This document shows, piece after piece, positions 1 through 7,381 of a DNA stretch of 10,120 bases. Source of the stretch: Trebouxia sp. TZW2008 (Eukaryota > Chlorophyta > Trebouxiophyceae > Trebouxiales > Trebouxiaceae). A model generated the notes under the pieces. The model had not been told where the DNA came from. It was given only the letters and a program-made list of their open reading frames with translations, and did no database searches. Position numbers and translations under genes: made by a program. The stretch is taken from contig BDIU01000602.1 in NCBI GenBank assembly GCA_002118135.1, forward strand, positions 1 to 10,120. The letters run 5' to 3'. Each line of letters begins with the position of its first letter. The first letter of the stretch is position 1.

Positions 1-20
1 TGAGACTAGGACGGTATCTA

Positions 21-63
<43 letters not shown>
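1..63 (-). rRNA. 18S (SSU) rRNA fragment, antisense, truncated
   Basis: Read on the minus strand, these bases match the central part of eukaryotic 18S rRNA. The universal core 'gattagatacc' appears as ggtatctaatc at 13-23, and next to it are the conserved stretches containing 'gttgggggctcgaag' and 'cattaatcaagaacgaaag'. The match runs to the left edge, so the 3' part of the gene would lie outside the window. On the right it stops at about 63/64. The usual upstream 18S sequence is not there, so the gene is either 5'-truncated or interrupted at this point. The 'gattag' form is common in green algae, while land plants usually have 'gatcag'; that comparison is from memory. I see no group I intron core in the adjoining 330 bases. 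Confidence 0.87.
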
Positions 64-496
64 GCGTTAACGCATGCAGGAGAGGCACATTGAAAGGCGT
101 TCGCCGAAGATTTCGCAGAAAATTGGCAGATTTGGTAGTCGGAGGCTTCCCTTTTGCGCCCATCACTGAAAAGCAGACTTTGATAGGCAATCTCCGATTT
201 GGGTCTTTGTGACCACAGTGGACAAGGTTTGTCGGAACTCGCTGCAGAACAAGCTCAGCGTACTGGCGCGAACCTGCGACAGATCACTTGAACAACTCTC
301 CATCAGCAGCTGTTACCGGAAGCTTGCCGCTGGTCACGCCTGCTTGCATCGCTGATCCCTCAGCGCTCTATCGCTAGGCCTTGATCTTAAGAGCTTGCAC
401 GAAGCACAAGCGGGCTGCTGGGTCGCTGCGTGGTCTTCAGCCATCTGCTTGGTTGACTCAAGTGTTGCTTTGCCTCACGGAAACCGATCGGCTCGT
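64..496. other. Unassigned stretch between rDNA fragment and tetranucleotide repeat
   Basis: No known gene was recognised. A perfect palindrome, GCGTTAACGC (64-73), abuts the rDNA junction. On the minus strand an ATG at 303-301 opens 46 codons ending in TGA at 165-163, and the same frame stays open for another 31 codons to a TAA at 69-67. The translation has ordinary amino-acid composition but no motif I know. On the minus strand, ten bases (ttctgcgaaa, plus 113-122) also occur in 18S rRNA just upstream of the truncation point, but the flanks do not align, so this may be chance. Confidence 0.5.
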
Positions 497-556
497 TTGC
501 CTGCTTGCTTGCTTGCTTGCTTGCCTGCTTGCCTGCTTGCCTGCTTGCCTGCTTGC

Positions 557-588
<32 letters not shown>

Positions 589-752
589 CTGCTTGCCTGC
601 TTGCCTGCTTGCCTGCCTGCTTGCCTGCTTGCTTGCTGGCTTGCCTGCCTGCCTGCCTGCTGGCTTGCCTGGTCGCTTGCCTGCTTGCTTGCCGGCATGC
701 TTGCTGGCTGACTGGCTTGCTGACTGATTTGCTTTCTTGTTTGTGTGCCTGC
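497..752. repeat. (TTGC/CTGC)n tetranucleotide microsatellite
   Basis: The repeat is 64 tetranucleotide units in constant register. The first 35 units (497-636) are purely TTGC or CTGC, differing only by T/C at the first base. From about 637 variants accumulate (TGGC, TCGC, CGGC, ATGC, TGAC, TGAT) until the register fades near 752. The unit has no stop codon in any frame or strand. A 4-bp period read in triplets repeats every 12 bp, so all plus frames give Leu-Ala-Cys-Leu/Pro-Ala-Cys peptides and the minus frames give Lys-Gln-Ala-Ser/Arg-Gln-Ala-Gly peptides. The many overlapping ORFs here are products of the repeat and not genes. Confidence 0.95.
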
Positions 753-1739
753 TGTGCCTTTGTGCAGTTCTGGTTGTGCTGAGACCCCTGGCAGAACACA
801 GACTTGCGCCACAAACAGATTTAGATCTGACTGGCAAACATTTGTCATTCAAAGCACAGCATGTAACCAAGTCTTCCATGCCCACCAAAGTGGCTACAAG
901 CAGATTTTGTTGAAGTACCATTGGTCAGGTGTTCAAGCCACAAGCCTTGTGTGTCACACAGCGTGTATGAAAGTTCAAAGGTGAGCTGACTCTTGCATGT
1001 CAACAGCTTTTTCAGCAGTTGCTGGCTACAGCAAATGTGTGCTGCAGGGTGCTTGCAAATGTCACAACAAACGTCAGCTGCATGATTGCAACTTGCAGGC
1101 AGATTGCTGAGCACTGAGCACTGCAAATCAAGAAGTTACATCAACTTACAAGCAGAGCATGTTGGATGACGTTGCCGTGTGTTTACATTCTCAAGGCCCC
1201 ACTAAGCGTACGTGAGATATAGACCAAGTTTGTGATGACGCTCATCGCACAGGCATGTTTGTCACACATTGTAAAGCTGTCACATGTTTCAAACATGTTG
1301 ATCAGCTTCCCAGTATCTTGCAAACGCAATACGCCATGTTTTTAAACGCCACTGAATGGTGCTGACGCCTCAGCGGAGTATGAGATGCGTCTCTTTGCTA
1401 GTGTAAAGCTCAGAAGAGCTTACTGTTGAAACTGTCATCGAACAAGGGGATGGCAATATTTTTTTTCCAATTTACAGTCCTGCAACCGCCTGAGCTATGA
1501 TTTGACTGGCTAAGTCACTGTGTGACCACAAGCTACACATCAAGAGTGCTTGGCCTTGCATAGCTAGCTATACTTTGAGCTTGCAAGTACCAACATCACA
1601 GTATCTGTATGACAATCTACAAACTTACAACACACAGCAGCTAGATGACAGCAGCCTGTCACGCATTCATTGAACTAGTATTGCCATTGTGGACACTGAA
1701 TAGCATGTTGAAAAAGGCACCATGCTACGCGTGCTCGGT
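753..1739. other. TGCA-rich non-coding stretch
   Basis: No gene was recognised. TGCA is strongly over-represented, with six copies in 1021-1140. A consensus-like splice donor, AAAG|GTGAGC, lies at 980/981 after a short open frame, but no partner exon could be joined to it. A 17-bp near-palindrome with 8-bp arms and a one-base centre (acatgttt c aaacatgt) lies at 1282-1298. Confidence 0.45.
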
Positions 1740-1970
1740 GGGCAGGAGACACTTGTGCATAATTGCACAGCTGTCAATAGCTGCACTGCATGCAGCATCG
1801 CAAGCTTGAAATATGCACAGCTGATTGCGCTGCATGCTGAGAGGACAAATGTGAGCAAGCACACCTTGTTTGGTCGAGTAGCAAGGTGCAGTTGCATGGC
1901 TGAACAACAGGTGGCAAGCTTGCAACTATTGCATGAAGCATTGCTTCTGGCATCATCTGGGCTTTGACAT
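1740..1970. repeat. Diverged duplicate, copy A (454-bp spacing)
   Basis: This is the left copy of a decayed duplication. Three anchors recur exactly 454 bp downstream: cagctgtca (1768-1776), gcatgcagc (1788-1796) and gcatggctgaacaac (1894-1908). Aligning 1741-1800 with 2195-2254 without gaps gives 36 of 60 identical bases by hand count. Between the second and third anchors small compensating indels are needed. On the minus strand both copies encode similar peptides in the matching frame: LHAVQLLTAVQLCTS here and LHAVRLLTADELCTR in copy B. Whether the unit was ever translated is unknown. Confidence 0.6.
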
Positions 1971-2193
1971 ATGTCAATTGCCTACAATCTGCAGTCAGCA
2001 TGGCCCAGGTGTCTACGAAGGACACGTCAAACCCATTTCCAACAGCACCAGGCACATACATGTCATAGACCTGAGCTCATGGCTCCAACACATGCAACTT
2101 CTCAGGGACATGCAAAAAGGGCCCCCTGTGATGTATGAGAGCAACAGGACAACTAGTCCCCAGGCTGAGTAGATTAGCACAAGATTGTACTGA

Positions 2194-2424
2194 GGCACAA
2201 AAGCCCTTGTGCACAGCTCATCAGCTGTCAGCAATCGCACGGCATGCAGCCCTTCAGGGACAATCTGCATGGCTGCTTGTGAAGATTGCAAGGGAGACAA
2301 GACAAGCATGCATGAGGCACACAGGGTCAAGGAAAACTTAAGCTGCTGCATGGCTGAACAACTCATGAGCAGCTTTGTTGCTTGAGTGCTGTTGCTTTGT
2401 TGGTTGTGTGACTGCAAGCACGCC
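2194..2424. repeat. Diverged duplicate, copy B (454-bp spacing)
   Basis: This is the right copy of the duplication. Its anchors are cagctgtca (2222-2230), gcatgcagc (2242-2250) and gcatggctgaacaac (2348-2362), each 454 bp from its partner. The minus-strand frame shared with copy A also conserves a second short block just upstream of a Met codon: KLATCCSAMQ in A and KLLMSCSAMQ in B. From that Met to the LHAV block both copies have the same number of codons (34). The copy boundaries are approximate because similarity fades on both sides. Confidence 0.6.
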
Positions 2425-4430
2425 CTGCTTACTGATGAACTTGTCCATGTCCACTGCAGTTCCAGCTTACCATGTCATGCGCACTTGTGCACTAGAATTA
2501 GCTTTTGCGGTATTGCAAGTCAAATCTTACCTCATTGTCAGCTGACCAGCAGCTGGCCCCCTTTGTGTTCTTGCCCTCGACAGGTGCTGCAGCGTTGCAT
2601 GCTTGTACAGTGCCACATTGTTGTCAACTGGTTTGCAAGCTCTAATAAACTCGTGCTAGCCAGCATAAAGTTTCCTACATGTGAGCGCACTGCATGGCCT
2701 TGCATTTGGCCATGCAGCAACATGCGTGTTGGCAGGGTAAAAAACATTTGCACCACTTTCTCAGTGTAGAGACGCAAGCAATAAGATGAACAGAAGCTGC
2801 ACAGGCAAGCGTATATGCTGATAGATCATTTGTATTTGCTGGAGCATCAATGCATACATCAAATCTCTCTTTCCAATGATGTATGCTTCACTGCTGCAAC
2901 AACAGCAGACATTTATATGTGGGCTCAGCTTGAGAAGACGTGGTACAGGCCATCTGTAATGGACGTGTGCCTTTGTGCAGACACGTAGGGCGTCATTATG
3001 CTTGACTCTATGACATAGGACAATCACTTAAGAGAACCAGGGAAACAATACAGTGCGCTGTGTTGCCAACGCAAAACCCCTTCTTACCTCCTGCTTCTCA
3101 TGTGCAAAGGCGCTTGCGAAACATTTAGGAAGGAATTAGGCAGCAAGGTAAGGATAGGAAGAAAAGCATTCCAAAAGAATTTGTCCACTTGGCAATTGCT
3201 AGTCTGGTCTAAGAAGGTCATGGTAATTGAGGTCAGAACTAATTGTGTGCCGTCTTCAGAGGAAAGTGCCCATACTGGTACATATGGCTTCATGTACTCC
3301 TACCCGTTGGAGACCTGCTATTTGGAAACCTGCTAGCGGCGTACTCCAAGCTGTTGCAACACTCTTCTATGACGGCTCAGTTTGCGGCACCCACAAGCAA
3401 CCAAATACCCTGCAGCACAACGTCGTTAACAAGTGGCTGTGCTCAAGGGTAACAGTTGCTTGCTGCCGTAATTTGCTGGTCTGCTTCAAACTACACAGGC
3501 ACAGTGTGCATTTGTTGAGCTGCAGCATATCAGTTCATGCCATCGCTCCCTTGACAACTGAGTTCCTGGAGGTTGTTGCTCATTTCAGGCCTTCCTATGT
3601 CCTTTTGCAACCAATAGGCCAAAGCAGCATAAGTCAAGTGCAAAAACCCTTGAGAAAAGTAAAAAGGAATGGGACATGCTGGTGCAACAAACAATCACCA
3701 ACCATGACTTCTTTTGGGAATGAACAGATTGTGCAGAGTTGACCGCTTTCACACTTTCTTTGCAATGCTTTTTTCAATTGAAGTGCAAAGGTTCAAAGGA
3801 AGCACAAAAAGGTTTGCGTATGACTTGAGAAAAGTGTGTTGCCCTTGTGTGTGTGTGTGTGCATGCTGGTCTCCACAGCTGCTTGCACACACAAATTTGC
3901 CCACAATGTTGCCCACAATTTTGTTTTCTTTGGCCATGCGTGCAAGGCAATGCTTCACATATAGCGTCAGCTTTTCTTGACCCTCCAACATCAAACTGGT
4001 TTGCGTTCAGAATAGTTATCAGCTTGCTCTAGGCACCTGAGAGCTTTCACCTGAGCTTGAAACCTTCCCTGAATCTGCTTCACATGTGCATTATTGTGTC
4101 TCAATGAAGCATTGCTACAGCGGTTCAAGTGTCACGGCATACAATCAATAATCCTCGTCTTGCTGGATGTTCTGCAATTTAGTGGCATTACCAAGCAGTT
4201 CTCTGCACTATGGTCAAGCTCATAACGAGGAAGCTTTGTGTGTTACGGGGTTGCAAGTCAGACGATATTACAAGTATTGGCTTGGTGCTGGAAGGCACGC
4301 AAGACCACAGCAATAGTACCAAGTAAACTTCAATGGTCTGCTCTAGCCTTGCATCAGCTATATCCCAGCAAGATCAACAGGGTTTGGCAGCAGCAATGCC
4401 ATAACCTAGCAATCAGAGCACCCTGCTACA
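2425..4430. other. TGCA-rich stretch without recognised genes
   Basis: Several open frames of 60-171 codons occur on both strands. All are rich in Cys, His and Trp, which is what TGCA-rich DNA gives in any frame, and none shows a known domain. The longest is plus 3227-3742. A good donor-like site, AAG|GTAAGG, lies at 3148/3149 after a 16-codon frame starting with ATG at 3100, but no downstream exon could be matched in phase. There is also a short (TG)8 run at 3846-3861. Confidence 0.45.
2690..2717. repeat. 10-bp inverted repeat with 8-nt loop
   Basis: The arms ctgcatggcc (2690-2699) and ggccatgcag (2708-2717) are perfectly complementary across an 8-nt spacer. The motif fits the palindrome-rich composition of the region. 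No associated gene or transposon end was recognised. Confidence 0.6.
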
Positions 4431-4436
4431 NNCTAC

Positions 4437-4470
4437 ATTCCCCCCCCCCCCCACTTATTTGGGGGGGAAT
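4437..4470. repeat. C13...G7 inverted repeat
   Basis: ATTCCCCCCC (from 4437) and GGGGGGGAAT (4461-4470) form 10-bp complementary arms. The C run extends for 13 bases (4440-4452), so the hairpin can slip. Two undetermined bases (NN) lie just before it at 4431-4432, which suggests the assembly had trouble reading this structure. It sits at the end of the tRNA-like repeat described separately. Confidence 0.75.
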
Positions 4471-4635
4471 CAAGACCCCGGGCTTGAATCAATTAACGAG
4501 AGCGGAGAACCAAATCATTGTCAACCAAATCCTGTGACCAGCAGGAATCAATCGTGCGGAAGCGCTGGATTGAACCGCCGACCTCCAATCTGAGGTCAAA
4601 CGGCCTAACATCCGAAATCACTGTAACCGGGCGCA
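4437..4635 (-). repeat. tRNA-headed SINE-like repeat (tentative)
   Basis: Read on the minus strand from about 4635, the sequence starts with a degenerate tRNA-like head. A D-arm-like segment (cggatgttaggccg) is followed by a strong hairpin (gacctc...gaggtc) where an anticodon arm would sit, then ggtcggcggttcaatcc, which resembles the end of a variable loop plus the pol III B box/T arm but is one base short and has a mispaired stem. A non-tRNA body of about 120 bp follows, containing a 15-bp-spaced direct repeat (aaccaaatc on the plus strand at 4508-4516 and 4523-4531), and the unit ends in the C/G inverted repeat. The 5-bp word gctac lies outside both ends (4425-4429 and 4652-4656) and could be a short target-site duplication. 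It does not fold as an intact tRNA. It could be a decayed tRNA gene or a SINE; other genomic copies would decide. Confidence 0.4.
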
Positions 4636-4715
4636 TGAAAAGGGTATGCTAGCTACGTGTCAGAGAGCCAATTAAGTTTGCCCTGTAACATTGTGTGAGT
4701 GCATTGTGTGTGCAG

Positions 4716-4850
4716 GCTGATGGCGGCGCGCCTAGTCAACGTCAGGGTAGCTCAGTCCCTGTTGGCAGGGATGAGCACCCAGACACAGGCCCAGGGTGCA
4801 AAGGTCAGTCTCACAAAGCAGCACCTCAGGGAGGCCACCAACCAATGCAG
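4716..4850 (+). CDS. Candidate internal exon of an unidentified host gene
   Basis: A pyrimidine/TG-rich tract ending in tgtgtgtgcag (to 4715) looks like a 3' splice site. After it, one base plus 44 uninterrupted codons read with balanced composition (for example LMAARLVNVRVAQSLLAGM near the start). There are two possible donors: AAG|GTCAGT at 4803/4804 (phase 0) and CAG|GTCAGA at 4850/4851 (phase 2). The frame stays coding-like up to the second. A possible next exon begins after ccatgcag at 5199; it is open in phase 0 and so fits only the first donor. I do not recognise the product. No upstream partner exon was found, and the call rests only on composition and splice-site fit. Confidence 0.3.
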
Positions 4851-5630
4851 GTCAGAATAGCCTGGAATGCTATGGTTGCTTGACCTCATACTGGTCTTGT
4901 TTGGAGCCAATCCCAGAAGTTTATACGTAGTCCCAATGCATGACCAAGAAATGCTTCTGCAATGAATTTGTCACCCATGTCGACTGCCTTCAGCTGCCAC
5001 AACAAGGCTGTCACACAACGCACCATATGCTTTATGCATGGACCGTATGCTTTGGGTCAAGCTTGCAGTTTTTCAGCGCGATATTTGCATCCTTGCATTT
5101 GTGATACAACTCTTAAAGACAGCTTGCGCAGATGCATTTGAGTTGTGAGTTCATGCGCAGAGTGTGCAAATTTCATCTCAAGCACCCTGTCCATGCAGAG
5201 GCCCGGCTGTCAGCTCCAGGCGCACTTAGATGACAGACTAGACCCAGGACAGCAACAAGTTGAAATTGTACATCCTGGCAGATGTTCAACAGTCATGCCT
5301 GTTTGGCATCAAGCCATTCTCTTGATGACTCAAAACACATCACTACCAAAGAAGAAGAAATGTCTGCATACTGCCTTCTGCTGTTGGCTGTTGTCTTGTC
5401 CTTGTACTGAAATCATACGGCATGTCATCAGTCTAGGTGTGGTGTGCCTCTGGGGATTGTGCCTGAGTTGCCTCAAACAGCCTTGTCGCTGAATTAATAG
5501 ACATCTGTTCCACAGCAGCCTCCTTCTGATGCAGCTGACCTGACTGTGACTAATAAGTAGTGTTGTAATGCGCTCGATCTGCAGGTGGTTCAGCTTCAGT
5601 ATCTGCAGCACTATGTCATAGACTGCCTGA
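4851..5630. other. Stretch without recognised gene, upstream of the retroelement remnant
   Basis: Mostly TGCA-rich. A plus-strand frame is open over 5145-5492 and includes an acidic/Gln-rich segment after the possible acceptor at 5198/5199. Its downstream part turns Cys/Leu-rich and unconvincing. I looked here for the reverse transcriptase and RNase H expected upstream of a Ty3/gypsy integrase and saw no such motif. The minus-strand open frame 5330-5848 runs antisense into the retroelement and is probably a shadow. Confidence 0.4.
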
Positions 5631-5732
5631 ATTTCAACCCCACAACCCCGAAGAGCGGCAGCCCCCAGCCTGAGTCTCTCTTCCTCTCTGTGGGAAGTCA
5701 CAACCCAAAATCGGTCAAAGGCTGCAAATACT

Positions 5733-6147
5733 GTGACTAGAACTGCAACTGAGTCAACTGAGACTGGACCTGAATCTGAAACTGCAGATACTGAAGCTGA
5801 ACCACCTGCAAAGCGTGCTCGCGGGGTGGCTAAGACTATTGCAAGCAATGGCGATGGTGCTCACATTGCAGGCAAGATTGCTGCAGCGTACAGTGCTGAT
5901 CCTGCTTTTACTGATGAAAAGAAAAACAAGGACTGGAGCTTCCATGATGTTCTGTGGTGGAGTTATGACAAGATTGTAGTGCCGGACTTCAGAGCTATCA
6001 AGGAGCAGATTCTGCATGAGTCTCATGACTCAAATTATGCACCTGCAGGTCACTTGGGCACTCGAAAGACTGTCAACGGTGTCCTCAGGTACTTTACATG
6101 GACTAACATCTGGGCAGAGACAGAGACCTACATCCAGCATTGTCAGC
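5733..6147 (+). pseudogene. Integrase N-terminal region: acidic linker and HHCC zinc-binding domain
   Basis: The first ~30 codons are an acidic, Thr/Glu-rich linker followed by a basic cluster (AEPPAKRARG) that could be a nuclear localisation signal. Residues ~48-90 match the stretch that precedes gypsy integrases (AAAYSADPAF, then IVVPDFRAIKEQILHE). The zinc-binding residues are His98 and His107 (HDSNYAPAGH, with two more residues between the histidines than I expect for the family) and Cys137 (codon at 6141). The last Cys codon is at 6148, in another frame. Only four bases separate the two Cys codons where the usual CxxC spacing needs six, which places a two-base loss at 6144-6147. Without correction the frame ends at TGA 6171. 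The 5733 position is only the first GTG in an open frame, so no true start is implied. Confidence 0.85.
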
Positions 6148-6435
6148 TGCCAAGTCAACAAAGGCAGCAATGAGAAGCCCAGGGGTCTAAACCAAATGAG
6201 GTACCTCCTGAACCATGGCATGATGTGACTACTGATTATGTTACTGGATTTCCTGGAACTGCTAGCAAGTACAATGCAATTGCTGTGTTTGTTGATGCAT
6301 TGACGAAACGTGTCATACTGGTGCCTTGTTCAAAAGCAGTTCTGGCGTCAACTGGGCTCACATGTTCATGGATCATCTGTATGCACATTTTGGTCGGCCT
6401 GAACGTGTACTGTCTGAATCAGGGACACAGTTTAC
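6148..6435 (+). pseudogene. Integrase catalytic core, first part (frame-broken)
   Basis: Three frames must be followed. Frame 1 (from 6148) gives the end of the zinc-binding domain, CQVNKGSNEKPRG. A lost base near 6190-6192 moves to frame 3, which carries the core start TTDYVTGFPGTAS with the first catalytic Asp intact (codon 6234-6236), then AIAVFVDALTKRVILVPCSK. A lost base at or just after the A run 6332-6335 moves to frame 2, WAHMFMDHLYAHFGRPERVL. The second catalytic Asp is expected next but the codon at 6416-6418 is GAA (Glu), in LSESGTQF. The spacing from the first Asp, about 61 residues, is normal for the family. Assignment to the retroviral-type (rve) integrase core is secure; the copy cannot encode an active enzyme as read. 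Confidence 0.88.
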
Positions 6436-6966
6436 GGGCTGTTTAACCAGTCTTTGGCTGAGCGTTTGGGCTATTCTTGGACATTGACAACTGCTCATGC
6501 ACCTTGGTCTGATGGTCAAACTGCAAGAACTGACCGCCTGATGGAGGATATGCTGCGTAAGTTTTTGTCCGCAGACATGCTTGACTGGGACAAGTACTTA
6601 AGCCCTGTGCAGTTTGCCATCAACAATGCCTGGCAAGAAAGTGTGCAAGAGACTCCTATGTTCCTGAACTGGGGTAGACACCCTAAGACCCTGTTGATTG
6701 TGAATCTGCCAACTGGACCTGCTGCAAACCCTGCTGCTGATGACTTTGCTGCTCGCATGCGTGCCATTAACGCAAGAGCAAAGCGCTGCATGATGGCTGC
6801 TCAGCAACGGCAGAAACGCTTGTACGATGCAAACAGAATTGACATCACGTTTGGTGTGGGAACTGAAGTACTGGGTTCATCTGCAAACCTTGAACTGAAA
6901 GTACTGAAAACTGGAACCAGGAAACTGGCACCTAAGTGGGAAGGACCCTTCAGCCACGTGCTTGAA
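6436..6966 (+). pseudogene. Integrase catalytic core, second part, and GPY/F region
   Basis: After a lost base at about 6435 the frame continues as GLFNQSLAERLGYSW and stays open to 7002. The motif WSDGQTARTDR stands where the third catalytic residue (Glu) belongs, but codon 6523-6525 is GCA (Ala). Its distance from the altered second residue is 36 codons once the lost base is allowed for, which fits the D-35-E spacing. Downstream are DWDKYLSPVQFAINNAWQES, a Lys/Arg/Gln-rich helix (AQQRQKRLYDANR) and KWEGPF at 6940-6951, the GPY/F motif of gypsy integrase C-termini. Family homology ends at about 6966; an extra base in the gaaag run (6964-6968) then breaks the frame, and the original frame stops at 7000-7002. 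Confidence 0.9.
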
Positions 6967-6967
6967 A

Positions 6968-7381
6968 GTTGGGCCACTAGGTCACAAACTGGAGTTGCCT
7001 GACAGCATGCAAGTGCGTAATGTATTTCACGTGTGCTACTTGAAGGCTTACCAGCGTGACGGCCGTGTGCAACCTCCTCCTGTGCCTGAAGTCATAGATG
7101 CCAAGTCAGGGTGGGAGGTTGAGCGCATACTGGACCACAGAGTCACCAAACAAGGTCGCAAAGCCAAGGTGCAGTACTTACTGAGATTCACTGGCCATGG
7201 TGCTGAACATGACATGTGGCAAGATGATGTTGAAAACCGTGCAGGACTTGTGCAAGCTTACTGGGACAGCAAACCTGTTGCACAGCGGCTGAGATCTGCA
7301 GTCTGTATTGCCAGGCGCTTTATTGCCAGCTCAATCTCAGCACACAAGGAAGCGACTGATTTGTGTGGGCCAACTGTGTAG
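6968..7381 (+). pseudogene. Integrase C-terminal tail with chromodomain
   Basis: The frame resumes as VGPLGHKLELPD, the normal continuation of the GPY/F region, then NVFHVCYLKAY and a proline-rich hinge (RVQPPPVPEV). A chromodomain follows at 7112-7270: WEVERILDHR, a basic loop, then VQYLLRFTGHG and a HDMW motif, ending in an amphipathic helix (AGLVQAYWDSK). In retroelement chromodomains the beta-3 strand usually carries a Trp and a following Tyr/Gly pair; here they are Phe and His (LRFTGHG), so binding to methylated histone tails may be weakened. About 36 further codons without recognised similarity run to TAG at 7379-7381. Chromodomains of this class direct integration to heterochromatin in some chromoviruses. 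Confidence 0.85.

Larger units (their letters stand above)
5733..7381 (+). mobile_element. Ty3/gypsy (chromovirus-type) LTR retrotransposon remnant, integrase-chromodomain end of pol
   Basis: The pieces appear in the order expected at the 3' end of a chromovirus pol: linker, HHCC zinc-binding domain, integrase core, GPY/F motif and chromodomain. They are spread over all three plus frames and separated by five single- or double-base frame breaks, near 6144-6147, 6190-6192, 6332-6345, 6434-6436 and 6967. There are no additional in-frame nonsense mutations inside the segments. No gag, protease, reverse transcriptase or RNase H was seen upstream, so the copy is 5'-truncated. No LTR pair was found. 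A purine run, ggaaggagg (7513-7521), about 130 bp after the last stop is the only polypurine-tract candidate and is weak. The 5' boundary is uncertain; the frame is open back to a TGA at 5628-5630. Confidence 0.9.

Noticed and set aside
64..390. Group I or spliceosomal intron in the 18S gene
   Set aside because: On the 18S sense strand GACTA occurs once without a following TAGTC partner for P7, the boundary does not give the usual U-exon/G-intron ends, and there is no AG before the exon.
381..921. Six or more overlapping ORFs on both strands rich in Leu-Ala-Cys or Lys-Gln-Ala-Ser
   Set aside because: All arise from the period-4 TTGC/CTGC repeat, which has no stop codon in any frame; similar peptides in every frame show that it is not a gene.
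3227..3742. 171-codon plus-strand ORF
   Set aside because: Cys/His/Trp-rich composition, no motif and no splice or start context; open frames of this size are expected from this composition.
3846..3861. (TG)8, and similar short CA/TG runs near 9460 and 9816
   Set aside because: Ordinary short dinucleotide runs; the one near 9816 may only serve as part of an intron tract.
4555..4635. Functional tRNA gene on the minus strand
   Set aside because: The T stem has mismatches, the B box is one base short, the anticodon loop is the wrong size and no acceptor stem can be formed.
5330..5848. 172-codon minus-strand ORF
   Set aside because: It runs antisense into the retroelement linker, whose plus-strand frame continues into clear integrase homology, so the minus frame is most simply a shadow.
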